Shown piece after piece: positions 15,553 to 34,930 of a stretch of DNA of 64,000 nucleotides. Under the pieces are notes generated by a model. The model saw only the letters and a list, made by a program, of their open reading frames with translations, was not told the DNA's origin and did no database searches. Made by a program: the position numbers and the translations under genes. The number at the start of each line of letters is the position of its first letter. Positions within the stretch are counted from its first letter, which is position 1. Source of the stretch: Portunus trituberculatus (lineage: Eukaryota > Arthropoda > Malacostraca > Decapoda > Portunidae); the NCBI RefSeq assembly GCF_017591435.1, contig NC_059294.1, positions 4,542,501-4,606,500 on the forward strand, written 5' to 3'.

Positions 15553-15804
15553 TTATCGCCCTCCCACCTGTAATGCAAGGTTATTATTGCTGATTGTGAC
15601 ACTAAACTGACACCACCGCGTACTCAGCCCATCGAGAGGCGGAATACGACACCTAATGTCCCTAAACCAATTCTCTGCAGGCTTTGGTTCATCCATATTA
15701 AATATCATAGTTAGTTTTACAATACCTTTAGATCTTATGAAAGAAGAATATCCTTCATAATCATTACACCTATTTACTATTTGTAAAAAAAAAGACCTAA
15801 CCAC
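15553..15804 (-). CDS. Unrecognised 84-codon open frame, minus strand
   Basis: A minus-strand frame free of simple repeats, with mixed composition including EPKPAENWFRDIRCRIPP followed by LDGLSTRWCQFSV. It is preceded by a pyrimidine run (ctttttttttacaaatag) and passes a donor-like site ACAG|GTGGGA near its end. It may be an exon, or part of an old repeat that happens to be open. No domain is recognised and no neighbour supports a function. Confidence 0.22.
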   Translation of the reverse strand: MVRSFFLQIVNRCNDYEGYSSFIRSKGIVKLTMIFNMDEPKPAENWFRDIRCRIPPLDGLSTRWCQFSVTISNNNLALQVGGR

Positions 15805-16001
15805 GCAGGGTTAGACCGTCTATCATCGACTTAAACATCGGGAAAGAGACACGAGTACCTGGAAGTGAATTACAGATCAGTTTTCGATTGAGATATTGAA
15901 AAAGTCTAGAACAGGAGTACATTTTATTTTATTTGATCTTCTTTTTACAACTAAATGTCAAGTTGAAATTTTGAATATTAAAGCATTTATCGTATATATG
16001 T

Positions 16002-16410
<409 letters not shown>

Positions 16411-16414
<4 letters not shown>

Positions 16415-16839
16415 CTTTCCTCGAAGTTTGTTACCGTTTCACCAGACTACACAATGAGATACATTTTACATGTAATGCAGTATTCACCCGGCCAGCACTG
16501 AGCAAAGGCGTTCATTGAGTAAAGCACAGTCTAGTATGGGAGTCAAAGTAATGTATCTTGAAAGTAACGCATCTATGTTTCTAATTAAGAGCATATCCGT
16601 CAACAAGTTTATAAGAACCTAACTCAACCCAGAATTTTCCACTCTGTCACATTTCGTTCACATCTGAAGATAAGGAAAATAAAGTTGTTTTCTGCATGTA
16701 CTTACATTGAAGTTACATCTATAATTTAAATGTTGCTTTGAAATGCAAGTTACACAAAAGGTGTAATTTTAAAGGCGACCAACGTTAGGGATGAAGAGAA
16801 AAAACGTTACTCTTGGAAGATTGTGTACCTATATACCTA

Positions 16840-16842
<3 letters not shown>
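16411..16842. other. Gene-free stretch
   Basis: AT-rich unique sequence. Nothing recognised. Confidence 0.5.

Positions 16843-16888
<46 letters not shown>
16843..16888. repeat. (GA)n microsatellite
   Basis: About 23 units. Confidence 0.95.
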
Positions 16889-16893
<5 letters not shown>

Positions 16894-19249
16894 GGACATG
16901 AGAGGATGGAGGCTGTAAGAAAAAAAACACATTCTTACCATCACAGGCTCCTACACGCACCCTAATGGTGCAGACAGGTCCTAATGTTTAGACAAAAAAT
17001 CGTTTCTCTCTTATTCTGCTTCCCTCTTCCCATTCTCTCATTTATTACCGTCCTCATTCCACCTCCCATCTCACTCATCCTGGCACTTATCCTGTAAGTT
17101 CTTAAATATTCCTCTTAGTTCTCTGTCTCCTCTTTACATTCTCTCAGTCCTCTTTTTTTTCTTTTTCTCTTGCCTTTATCATCCACGGCCTGCATCATCA
17201 CCATCCTCTTTATCTTTATAATGTATTAATTCATTTTCCTTCGCTACTCTCCTCTTTTCTTACTTCTCATTTTCCCTCCTCATTTTCCTTCCAATATTCA
17301 TTTGCTCTCTCCTCTTCCATATTCCTCTTCCATTAAACAAAAAGAAAAATCTTGAACAGAGCCTTTTTGTTTCGGTCCAGCATAAAATAAAATAAAAATC
17401 CATGAGAGATTTTATTGTCTCTCAGCAAGCGTTTAGGAGTCCTTAGAGAAGGAGATACGGAAAAAGAGAAGAAAAAAGAAAGAGGAGGTGGAGGAGGAGG
17501 AGGTGGTAGTGATGGTGGTGGTGACGCACGAGGACGAGGAGCTGAAGGGGCGGGAATAAGGAAGAATATACCCTAACCTTTTCAGTTATGAAATTTTATG
17601 GGACATTTTTCAATTGTCAGGTACTTAACTAGAAAAGGAAAAGTTAGGTATTGTTATTTCTCTTCAAAATATAACTCCTGTCTTGTCTTAATTCTTTATA
17701 GTTTTCTAAAGTGAGCAACACTGAGAGGTAGCAAGCAAGAAGTGAAAAGTGGAGATAGTGAAAAATTAGATTGTAAATACTGAAAAATAGCTGATGTAGT
17801 TGAAAATATTAAGAAAATTTAAGTGAAATATAGTAATAAATATAATGCAGTTGAAGATATTAAAAAAAAATTAAATGGAATATAGTAATAAATCTAATGG
17901 TATTTTATCAATTCATTGTTAACTGTTGAAGAAGACTTGGTTAGACTGACGTATGTCAATAAATGTGAACGACGTCACTCTTGTGTTACTGGTGTTAGTT
18001 TGTTAAGCTATACTAGTTCCCCCTCCTTATTCTCGTCCCGCTCTTTCTCTCCTCCTGTGTCTTTTCCTCCCTGCGCTTCCCTCCATCCTCTTCCCGTTCT
18101 CTTCCGTCTCGTGCTCCTACTTTTATTGTTGTTGCAGTGGTCGTCGTCCTCTTTATGTACATTGTTAAGGTACATTTATTATTCACGGGTGCCGTACCTT
18201 AAGAACTTGAGTGATTTAGGCACTTTCATTTTCTAGTGCCGCGTCGAGCGTCTTCTATCTTTCCTCTCTTACACATAATTCATGATAATTGTTTTCTCAT
18301 CAGCTTATTTGAGTTCACTGAAAGACAAACGCATCCTGCAATGGTTAAGGGAGTCCTGCTGAATGTATCACCCTACGCTGGTTCAGGACGCCTTGGTGGG
18401 GTGATGTGCGGGGCTGCTTAGTTATAAGATCATCATTTCTCTGTATCAGATGAACATTTGCTGTATCGTGAAAGGAGACAGTACTGAATTGCCTCCTCCT
18501 GACCGGGTTTCAGTATACAGAACTACTGGTTGAGCGTCGCGTGCCAATCATTACCTTGCATCGGGTTTATATTCATCTAGTTAACAAATTTCAGTATTAT
18601 TGGAGTTGTTTTTTATCTTAAAGCGTTTATAAGAAAAAAAAATCCATCAAGATCGTTATTTTAGGACTAAGCAGGAAATTAAAAAGAAGCAAAATTACAG
18701 TAAGAGTACTTAATAACATTTGGCCATGATTAACGCAGTTTACCAGTTTTCGAACAAGACAATTCTTAAAAGAAAAATATTCATTTGTTGATACAACCGT
18801 GATAATATCTACTCAGTGTTTTGGCTTCCTTATTTTTATGTTCCTATAAACATCATCTTCGGACGGCAAATGAGGTCAGTTTACCTTCTCGCCTATTACC
18901 AAAAATCCTAGTAATATTTTTTTAGAACGTGGCTACATTTTTTTCATCTAATTTACTTTAATAAGTTTATTCGTCCCCTCGACTCCACAAAAAATTGTAA
19001 GGTAGATGGATGGAGTTTACATTAAACATTTTTAACTTTTTTTTCTTTATCTTTTTAATAACTTATACTGCTCGCCAGTTTCAACTCAGTTAGGATGTGT
19101 GGGTGTGGATGTGGATTTATAGAGTGCAGGAGAAGAGGCAGAACAGGCGTATAGTGAGATGAAGGGAGGATCGAGGTAGTTAAGGGAGGGGTTGTGAGTG
19201 CATGTGTGCACGCGGACGCACACACCAAGAAAGTATATTGTTCGCTACT
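16889..19249. other. Gene-free stretch
   Basis: Pyrimidine-rich to 17340, then AT-rich. A local near-repeat TGAAGATATTAA / TGAAAATATTAAG with AATATAGTAATAAAT occurs at 17800-17900. No gene recognised. Confidence 0.5.
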
Positions 19250-19437
19250 TAAGAACATAAGAACATAAAAAAAAAAAAAGACGGAAGCTGCAAGAGACCG
19301 CCAGGCCTATATGTGTGTTTAAGCTATCGAATTCCATCTATCAACCCCATCCATGAACTTATCTAACCTTTTAAAGCTCCCTATTGACTCGGCTCTGACT
19401 ACATGGCCACTGAGACCGTTCCACTCACTTGTACGTA
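19250..19437 (+). repeat. Decapod-type interspersed repeat fragment
   Basis: Begins with doubled AAGAACAT and an A run, then GAAGCTGCAAGAGACCGCCA, CCATCTATCAACCCCATCC and ACCGTTCCACTCACTT. I recall near-identical wording as a very common dispersed repeat in decapod genomes; that recollection has not been checked. It has no obvious coding potential. It ends about 370 bp before the SINE at 19808. Confidence 0.6.
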
Positions 19438-19633
19438 TATGTGTCTACTTCATTTGTTTTATTTATTTATTGTTTAGCAGCACTCTTCTTTTCTAGTATG
19501 TTTAAGATATTTGAAGACAAATATCCTTTCAATTTGTGAAGTTTTACGCAGAAATTCAAGAAAATAACTTTTTTTTAAAGCACCACATGTACGTAAATGT
19601 TAGTAAAGTATGAACCAACCTTGTCTGAAAATG

Positions 19634-21108
<1,475 letters not shown>

Positions 21109-21479
21109 TTATATAGCCATAAGTTTAGATATTTTAATGGTCGGGAATCGCGACATCTCGAAATGATACTGGGAAAACGTTCGAATTGTGTAAGGTATCC
21201 CAGGATTTGAGGGCCAGTGATCTTTTCTTGCCGCGGGATGACAGTTAAGCTCAACGAACCTCAATGGGACAGTCAATCAGCAGATAGGACAAAAAGACCA
21301 ACAAAATAACTTGAACGAAGATTGGTAATGAATATAACCATTATGAAAACGAAACTGAATACATTAAGGAAGAAAAATTTGGTAGTTAGGGAGACGTCAA
21401 ATAATAGACGGCTGAAGTAGAGGAAGAGGGCAGGTAAAGACTGTGCAGGAGTCAGGAGCGAGGAGGGGCAGACTACTCA

Positions 21480-21546
21480 CCGCCTCGCATCCTTCAGGCC
21501 CAAGATATTTGCCCTCCTCTCGGCTCCCAATCGAGTGTTCCTGGAA
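21480..21546 (-). CDS. Candidate small exon, minus strand
   Basis: Read on the minus strand, a short non-repetitive segment lies between an acceptor-like GCGACCTTCCAG and a canonical donor GTGAGT (RC of ACTCAC near 21476). It is open in at least two frames (for example EHSIGSREEGKYLG, or NTRLGAERRANILG), so the true frame is not determined. It sits directly beside the (TC)n/(AGT)n array at 21648-21950. Product unknown. A chance pair of splice-like sites is a real alternative. Confidence 0.25.
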
Positions 21547-21642
21547 GGTCGCTTACCACATGAATCTTTTATTAACTTGATGAGAGAAAACGCATCATCT
21601 TCCCGACTCTCTCCATGAAGAATCGTCTTTAGCATTCCGATT

Positions 21643-21647
<5 letters not shown>

Positions 21648-21718
<71 letters not shown>

Positions 21719-21759
21719 AGGTGATGGCGATTAAGATAGTAATAATGGTAGTAGTAGTG

Positions 21760-21804
<45 letters not shown>

Positions 21805-21905
21805 ATAGTAGTAGCAGCAGCAGTAGCAGAGGTCAGAGTATTATTATTATTAGTAGTAGTAGTAGTAGTAATAGTAGTAGTAGCACTAACAGTAGTAGTA
21901 GTAAC

Positions 21906-21939
<34 letters not shown>

Positions 21940-22007
21940 ATGATAATAGTAATGATAAAATAATAATAATAATAATAATAATGATAATAATAATAATAAT
22001 AATAATG

Positions 22008-22050
<43 letters not shown>
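21648..22050. repeat. (TC)n, (AGT)n and (AAT)n compound block
   Basis: TC 21648-21717; AGT with AGC and AAT variants 21736-21950; AAT with ATG variants 21959-22050. Three different motifs within 400 bp. Confidence 0.95.
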
Positions 22051-22138
22051 GGATAATAATTACAATGCACTGTTAAATGTTAATGATTACGAAGGCATAC
22101 TATTATATCAACAGCAATGATTACCACGTGTCCCATCT

Positions 22139-22186
22139 CTGCCTGCCGCATCTGCAATCCAGTAATGCAGATCGCGAGGCAGGCAG
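22139..22186. other. Strong imperfect hairpin
   Basis: Arms 22139-22156 and 22166-22186 form 9 bp (CTGCCTGCC/GGCAGGCAG) and 7 bp (ATCTGCA/TGCAGAT), interrupted by a GC versus CGCGA internal loop, around a 9-base apex. An E box CACGTG lies 8 bases upstream (22125-22130). It could be a small-RNA precursor, a protein-binding dyad or a remnant transposon end. Function unknown. Confidence 0.55.

Positions 22187-24622
<2,436 letters not shown>

Positions 24623-24705
<83 letters not shown>
24623..24705. repeat. (CA)n microsatellite
   Basis: About 41 units, followed by an A run. Confidence 0.96.
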
Positions 24706-24707
<2 letters not shown>

Positions 24708-26071
24708 GAATAAAAAAAAAAAAAAAAAGCGATTCATTTGAATATCGAGAAGAGGGACGTGGCAATCCTCAGGAGGAGAGGGAAGGGGAGAGGGAGGGAA
24801 TGAGGGAGGACGGAAATAAGAGAGGAGTAATTATGTAGCGGGCTTTTCTTTTAGATGGTAAGATGCATTCCGTTAATTGCTCTTCGCTGGTGAAGTGTTT
24901 GGATAATTCCAGCTCATATTCATCACTGCTGCCATATCCTTGCCTTTTACTTTCTTTTTAAAACTTTTTCAATGCATTATTAGTGCCATAGAGAGTGGCT
25001 TGCCTCCATTTAAGAGTGCTCTCAGTCTAATGGATGAATATACGTGGATAGGAATAACGTGATCAGTATTTAGACCTGTAATCTTTGTGATGACGTAATT
25101 CCTGAAATAATAAACAAATTTAAAGATGAAATGGTCTCTATATTTAGTTTTGGTTGATTATCCAGATTTTAGAATTCCACATTTTTTTTTTTTTCCTTTA
25201 TTTCCATTATATATTTTCTCTCTATTCTCCTTAATCCTTCCATTTTCCAGCCTTGTACAACCTTTTCTGATCATGATAATAAATGGTGTTTTCCTTTTTT
25301 TTGACTGTCTTTGATATGCATTTTTTTTTCTCTTTTTTACTTTGTATATGTCTAATCTGTCCGTCAACTTTTTTTTCTTTCTTTTTTCTTTTGTTTTATT
25401 TCTTTTTTTCTAATTTCCAAAGGTACCAAACGTGAAGTATAGGTTGTATTATTTTATTTGAACACACTTCCCTATGCCCACTCTTGAGGTTTCTTTTTTT
25501 TTCTTTTTTTTCCCCCTTGCCCTCCTACTTCACACATCCTGTCCTCTACATTTCTAATCCCCCTCCACACCTCTGTCGCGCCCCGCCAACACCTCATTGT
25601 TTCACCGAGTTCTTCCCTTCCTTTTTCCTTTCTCTCTCCGTTTTCCATCGACCGTTTCCATTGTTTTAAGCTCCTACAGGCGAAAAAAAAAAAAAAAAAA
25701 CAGACAGTCAGATAGAAGAAATAGAGCAGAGACAGTGAGACGCCATATGTGCGCCTTGTTTGTTTCCTGGTGTATGAGGATGAAAAGCCTGAAAACAACA
25801 CCACTCATCGCGTTCTGAAGGAAGAGAAAGTGTAGTGAATGATGAGACATTTGAACATTTATTCATAGCATGTAACTTGATATACATTGATTATGTTCAC
25901 TAATACATGTTTAGGGATACTGAACTAATTGCTGGCCTAAACAAACTAAGTGCTTTTCAATCAATTTTTGCATTCATCATAGGTGACGTAATGAAAATTT
26001 GAGATGCTTCATATAATATAATAACATTTGATTCTCCAGTATCGGGTGGAGGGTCATAGAATAGATATCTA
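24706..26071. other. Gene-free stretch before the LINE
   Basis: AT-rich, with long T-rich segments (25180-25540). It may include an unrecognised 5' piece of the LINE at its end. Confidence 0.45.
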
Positions 26072-27656
26072 TTGATCACAAGTGAAGATTTGGTCGCAGA
26101 ACTGCAGAAGGGTAGGCAATATAAAAATGTTTTAGTAGAAAAGTTCACTCCTGTGGTGCTTGTCCCCCATAAATCTATGATGACAATAAGTGGTCGATTA
26201 AAGATGCCAGCACGCTTAAACGGACACCTGTGGAGGTTTGGTCAACGAAAAGGAATCATAAGGGAAGTAATAATAACACATGATCAAGTGGTAAAGTCAT
26301 TAAAACGTGTGAGGGCTGGCAAAGCGACAGGGCCTGACGGAGTGCCAGCGAAGGCACTCAAGTACTGTGCGAACCAACTGGCACCTGTGTTGCACACACT
26401 GTTTCAAGCTTCTATAGACCAAGGAGTTGTGCCTGCTTACTGGAAAATGACAGAAATTAAGCCCATCCCTAAAGTTAGTTTTCCTAAAGAATATAATAAT
26501 TTTAGACCAGTTGCTCTAACTTCTAATATTGTCAAATGCCTGGAGGACATACTGACAACCTACCTTTGTGAAAACACTAACAATGTTATTGACCCTTTTC
26601 AATTTGCATATCAAGCAAATAGAAGCGTTCAGGATGCTAGCCTAACTTTACTAAATGACATCAGTGAGCATGTAGATAAACAAAATACCCAAATTAGATT
26701 ATTATTCATTGATTTCAGCTCTGCCTTCAACACAATGCAAATTCACATTTTATTACATAAATTGATGACAATGAATGTAAACTGTTGTCTCTTAAAGTGG
26801 ATCTGTAGTTTCCTAACCCATAGACAACAGTATACCAAGATAAATGATGTGAAGTCTGACATTATTATCACTAACACAGGTTCACCTCAAGGTTGTGTTA
26901 TATCACCAGTTTTGTTCATTCTGTATACAGACGACTGTAGGAGCTTGTTTAGTGATTGTTCCATTATCAAGTATGCTGATGATACTGTTATTACAGGGAA
27001 AATTTTTAATGATGATTGTGAGAATTTTTATGCACAGGTAGATTTTTCGTAGATTGGTGTAAAAGTAATTTCTTAGAATTGAATGTAAAAAAGACAAAAG
27101 AAATGATAATAGATTTCAGGACAAAAAATCAAGTAACACCAGACAATATTATCATAAATGAGGAAATTGTTGAGAGAGTAGATAATTTCAAGTACTTGGG
27201 ATATGTGATTGATAATCAGCTTAAAGGAAAGGAAAACACTGACCTGGTGTTCAAGAAATGCAATCAACGTCTTCACTTCATGAGATTGCTAAATAACTTA
27301 CATATTGATAGGAAGATCATTTCTCTCTTTTATAAGTCAATAATCGAATCAGTAATCAACTTTTCACTGACCACATGGTATGAGAAACTAAGAAACAAAG
27401 ACAAAAATAGGCTTAATAGAATTGTTAAAAAGTCAAGGAAACTTGGGGCAGATACTGAACCACTGGAAAATTTATATCAAGAAGGTGTTTTAAAACAGGC
27501 TAACAAGATCATGCAGGATGACACCCACCCACTACACAGTTGCTATAAGTTTTAAGGTCTGGAAGAAGGTTAGCACTCCCACAACAGCGTACAAACAGGT
27601 ACAAGAAGTCCTTCGTTCCTATGAGTATTTTACTTTTTAACAATGCAAATCCATGA
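26072..27656 (+). pseudogene. Reverse transcriptase of LINE, two frameshifts
   Basis: RNA-dependent DNA polymerase of a non-LTR element. The first frame runs to 27052 and carries the GKATGPDG motif, the FRPVAL block, motif A FIDFSSAFNT (catalytic Asp near residue 214), motif B GSPQGCVISP and motif C YADD (residues about 301-304). The catalytic residues are intact. A one-base loss near 27044 shifts the frame; the next frame carries KKTKEMIIDFR, the FKYLGY block and a thumb-like region, stopping at 27555. A second shift near 27556 leads to a third frame with SGRRLALPQQ and NRYKKSFVPMS, ending at the TGA at 27654-27656. The Met at 26072 is simply the first in frame; the natural amino end is absent. 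Motifs fit the CR1/L2/Rex1 assemblage. The exact clade needs a tree. Confidence 0.88.
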
Positions 27657-28042
27657 AACATGTAATGATTCACCCTTATGTCAAGAACTTTTTTAAGTAT
27701 TCACAATTTCTGCTTAATCTATCTCATTACAGAGTTATATTTGTATAATTATATAGGTGTATGTATGTATGAATTAAGTGTATTTGTATGTATGTGTAAA
27801 ACAGTAATAGTATGTTTATGCATTCATTCATGTGTTTGGACATGCAAGTGTACTCAGCTTGTTGGCGATTATACTATACAGTACTAACTCTAATGTACTA
27901 TTTTCTTTTTTATATCAATCATTTACAATCTGATTCTTATGATTTTTATTGTTACTATGAGCTCAGTACCACAAAGAATTTCATTTTGTATACTACTATG
28001 TTACAATTTGATAATAAAGTTATCTTATCTTATCTTATCTTA
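26072..28042 (+). mobile_element. 5'-truncated CR1/L2/Rex1-type LINE
   Basis: A non-LTR retrotransposon remnant. It contains most of the reverse transcriptase, the conserved carboxyl end, a ~360-bp AT-rich 3' region, and a terminus with AATAAAG followed by four TATCT units and a partial fifth (28021-28043). Short tandem-repeat tails instead of poly(A) are typical of the CR1/L2 group, which agrees with the protein motifs. The endonuclease and ORF1 are missing, so the copy is 5'-truncated, as is usual after incomplete target-primed reverse transcription. The exact 5' junction is not visible: sequence upstream of about 26250 does not clearly look like LINE, and I see no target duplication. Two frameshifts make this copy inactive. 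Confidence 0.85.
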
Positions 28043-28043
28043 T
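28021..28043 (+). repeat. (TATCT)n LINE 3' tail
   Basis: Four perfect TATCT units and a partial fifth directly follow ATAATAAAGT. They mark the 3' end of the LINE. Pentamer tails of this sort serve as the re-priming end in the L2/CR1 group. Confidence 0.85.
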
Positions 28044-28246
28044 AAATTTCAGGTTAGACCCAGATATTTTAGGTCCCAAAGTTGGCCTTTCACTGCAGGG
28101 CGGAGCGGACGCGGGATCAACATATACATGCATATTTGTGAGAGTCGAGCATTGTGGAGGCTGATGGAGGACAGGAGGGGGCGAGGGGGAGGTGTATGGG
28201 AGGGAGTATGCCTGGGTATTGCTGAACTCCATATCATCCTTTTCTC

Positions 28247-28327
28247 CTCCTCCTCCTCCTCCTCCTCCTTAACTTTTTATGATCCGTCCTCCTCTTCCGT
28301 CTCCATGTTTTCCACTTTTAATATTAC

Positions 28328-28402
<75 letters not shown>

Positions 28403-28433
28403 CATTATTGTTGTTATTATCTTTATTATTATC

Positions 28434-28514
<81 letters not shown>

Positions 28515-28541
28515 GTTGTTATTCTCTATTTTCATATCCCT

Positions 28542-28600
<59 letters not shown>
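28247..28600. repeat. (TCC)n, (TTA)n and (TC)n block
   Basis: TCC 28247-28268; TTA 28324-28514 with a few CTT/GTT variants; TC 28543-28599. The TTA array gives the Asn/Ile/Leu shadow frames. Confidence 0.95.
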
Positions 28601-28602
<2 letters not shown>

Positions 28603-28714
28603 TTTCTGATCTTCCTCGTATTCCTCCTCGTTCTTTTACTTCGCTTCCTATTTTTTCTCTTTTTCTTCCTCTTCTTTCTCATCTATCTCCTCCTTTACCC
28701 TGCTGCTTTCCGCC

Positions 28715-28856
28715 TCCTCCTCCTCCTCCTCCTCCTCCTCCTCCTCCTCCTCCTCCTCCTCCTTCTTTCCTCCTCCTCCTCCTTCTCCTTCTCCTTCTCC
28801 CCCAACTCCTGCTCCTCCTTCTCCTTCTCCCCCAACTCCTGCTCCTCCTCTCGTTC
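28715..28856. repeat. (TCC)n with 39-bp duplicated unit
   Basis: TCC array to about 28770, followed by two copies of a CCTTCTCCTTCTCCCCCAAC-type unit with CTCCTGCTCCT. Confidence 0.85.
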
Positions 28857-29167
28857 CCCTTTCTTTTTATCCTCAATGAAAAAAAATCAATAGCTCTTGT
28901 TTTTTTCTTTTTACTGACCCGCTTTGCATTTTTTTTTTTTTTTTTTTTCTGCGTTTCATGTGATTTTCGCATTTCATCCTCCTCGGCCACCTCTTGCCAT
29001 TAATACCTCTTTCATCTTGCGTTCCTTTCATAAAGTTTCCGCTCTCTAAGTCTGCTCCATTTTGCCTTTGCCGCCTCCTCTCCCCATCTGCATTACTTAC
29101 TCTTCCTCTCTTGTATCCCATCCTCGTCTGCTTCGCTTAGCTCTCTCGCTCTCTCCCTCTCTGGCTG

Positions 29168-29168
<1 letters not shown>

Positions 29169-29260
<92 letters not shown>
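29169..29260. repeat. (TC)n microsatellite
   Basis: Perfect TC run of about 46 units. Confidence 0.96.
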
Positions 29261-29262
<2 letters not shown>

Positions 29263-30257
29263 TCTGCCCCTGCCTTCTCTCCATCCCTCCCACGCAAACA
29301 TATTCCAGCTTTCCAAACTCTCCCCCTCTCTAGAAAATATGACTTTTACCCACATTTTTCGGTAATTTCAGTGTACTTATCTCCCCTCCATGCCGTTCGT
29401 TTTTTTCTCCCTAACTCGCAGACTGATGCCGCATATTTTAACCACTCCTGCTCACTCTGCTCAGCGCTTCTTTCCTGCCTCCTCCGCCAAGAGTTAATCC
29501 GTACTGGGAGGAGGAGAGCTGTGGGGAAAGGAAGGACGAAAGGAGAGGACGCGGGGAAGCTTGTTTGAATTTCCTTCCGGCGAAGGGGTAGGGTCGCTGG
29601 AGATATTCATGAACGCTTTGGTTTTGGTCTCCGTTCCCGACTTGCCTTTGCTGCGCCGTGCCGTGCCGAGGGAGCGGAGAGGAGAAAATAGGTATGAAAA
29701 GAGGAATAGAGGAAGGATAGGACCAAAAGGACATGCAAAGGGAAAGATAAGAAGGAGAATGAAGAGAAAGTATGAGGAGAACATGAAGAAGGAAGTATAA
29801 GAAGGATGTAGTATGAAAAGATGAATGAGGGAAACAGAGTGAGACAACATGCTGAGAGAAAGATAAGAGGAGGTAGGAGGAGAGAAGTAGGACTACGAGG
29901 AAGAGAACAAGGAAAGGGAAAGAAGTATGAGGAGGAAGGAGAAAATAGATAGATATAAGAGAGAGACTAGGAGGAAGAGGAAAACATGTAGATGAAAAGA
30001 TGAAAGGAAGAAGAAGAGGTAGGATAATCTTTTCATGATAGAGATAAGCCTATTAAAGGTTGTCCAGTACCTCTACACTGCAGCTGAAGAGGAAGGAAAG
30101 AAAGGCAGTAGACTGAGGAGAATCTGAGTGTGAGCACATCTACTTACCTTCAAGTGGCTTAGTCTGACTCATACACTCGATTTGTAACTCTGAAAATGTT
30201 TGAGATTGTTTGGGAAGACTATGGATACGTATGAGTTTAATGTTGATGGAAGTTTAT
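29261..30257. other. Gene-free stretch
   Basis: Moderate-GC segment near 29470-29690, then purine-rich. No exon could be supported. Confidence 0.5.
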
Positions 30258-30293
30258 ATTGTCTTCTTCTTCTTCTTCTTCTTCTTCTTCTTC
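30258..30293. repeat. (TTC)n microsatellite
   Basis: About 11 units. Confidence 0.93.
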
Positions 30294-30424
30294 GTAATGT
30301 GGTTAGTTGAGTGAAATGCGGCCCTCTTCGGAAAGATAGCTTTTCTGGGTCACTGGCTCTCTTTTCCCTTCCACTGTCATCTGTTAAGTACAACGTCCTT
30401 CCCAAACATTACTAGTCAGCTTTC

Positions 30425-33202
<2,778 letters not shown>

Positions 33203-33257
<55 letters not shown>
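33203..33257. repeat. (GA)n microsatellite
   Basis: About 27 units. Confidence 0.95.
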
Positions 33258-33261
<4 letters not shown>

Positions 33262-33960
33262 GCGGGTAGGAGGATGGATATCTTCGTGCTTTAAAGTGTC
33301 TGTTTCAATCTTTTAGAAGAATTGGATCACACTGGAAGAGTAATGTTGATATTATGGCAATTACGTTCGATGCGCCTGGGAGGTCATCCGCTCAAGTACT
33401 AACCAGAGTCATTGTTGCTTAACCTCGCTGATCGAACAAGAAGTATTGAAGTCAACATACACACATACCTGAAGCCATATCGTAACTGTATCATATCTCC
33501 AAAATCAAGATGAAAAAAATCAAGAGACATTAAATCCTTGTAATCTATATAAATATTGGACGAAGAAATATCATGCAGTCTCGTTCTATTATTTTTTGTC
33601 CCTCTCTTCCACTTTCCAATGTGAATACGCTTTATTTTTTTCATTATTCATATTCACCCAAGCCATCAGCGATTGTGTCCAGAAATAGAAAAAAAAATCG
33701 TATGTAAAAAAGGGGACTTTGAGATGGAAGTTCCGCCTATTCTGAGGACATTTCGAAATTTGTTTTTGCATAAAATTCCTTCTCAGTGTCACCGTCGTCC
33801 TCTTAGGTGATTCCACTCTTTTTCTTCTCTCTCCTCTCCGTCTTTTCTCTTTTCTTCTCTTCCTTCCCTCATATCATTTCCCTTCTCTCTTCTTTCCTCC
33901 CTCATGTCACATCCCTCCTCTCCTCCTTCATCTTTCCTTTTCAAGATGCTGAAAGGAGAC

Positions 33961-34119
<159 letters not shown>

Positions 34120-34612
34120 ACTGGAGGATTTCGTCAACATTGGAAATGAATTTTTATATAGTAAGAATTTTTGGAAATATCTTGAGAATGAATGCAGCTT
34201 CCATCTCCAACTTACCTTTGTGTTATTTTTCCTTCTTCCTAAACCTCTCTCCTTTCATCATCACCACTTTGCTATTCCTATCCTCCGCATCCCAGCAGAG
34301 AGAGAGAGAGAGAGAGAGAGGCGAAGAACCAGGCAAGGAATACGGAAAATGTCGGATATATTTTTCATTTTCAGGATTTCACTTTTCAGCAGCTTGGTAT
34401 CTAAATGCCTCTCCGTCACAAAGGATTCCTCCCCTTCCTTCCCTTCATTCTGTAACTCACTCTTTTTTTCCTTTCTTTCCTCCTTATCTTTTATTCCTTC
34501 TTCCCTCTTTCGCTTTTCCTTTTCTCGTTTTGTCGTTTTTTTTCAGTTTTTATCTTTTAATATATTTACTTTTCTACTTTTTTTTTCTTTCTGTGTGCTC
34601 ATCTGTTTATAC

Positions 34613-34613
<1 letters not shown>

Positions 34614-34650
<37 letters not shown>

Positions 34651-34930
34651 ATAGTAGTATCATTGCTATCATTATCATTATTGTTATTATTGTTATTATT
34701 ACGAATGTCATCATTGTTATTTTTACTGTATTTTTCTTCTTCGTTTCATCTTCCTTTCTTCTTCTTCGTCTTCTTCTTCATCATCTTCTTCTTCTTCTTC
34801 TTTTCTTCTTCTTCTTCTTCTTCTTCTTCTTCTTCTTCTTCGTCTTCTTTGTCTTCTTCTTCTTTTTCTTCTTTTTCTTCTTCTTCTTTTTCTTCTTCTT
34901 CTTCTTCTTCTTTTTCTTCTTCTTCTTCTA
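34614..34930. repeat. (AGT)n then (TTC)n arrays
   Basis: AGT 34614-34658; a TTA/ATC-rich bridge; TTC with TTT and GTC variants 34737-34930. Confidence 0.93.

Noticed and set aside
27939..29003. 354-codon frame with poly-Ile, poly-Ser and poly-Pro
   Set aside because: It reads through the LINE tail, the TTA array, TC and TCC arrays; composition follows the repeats.
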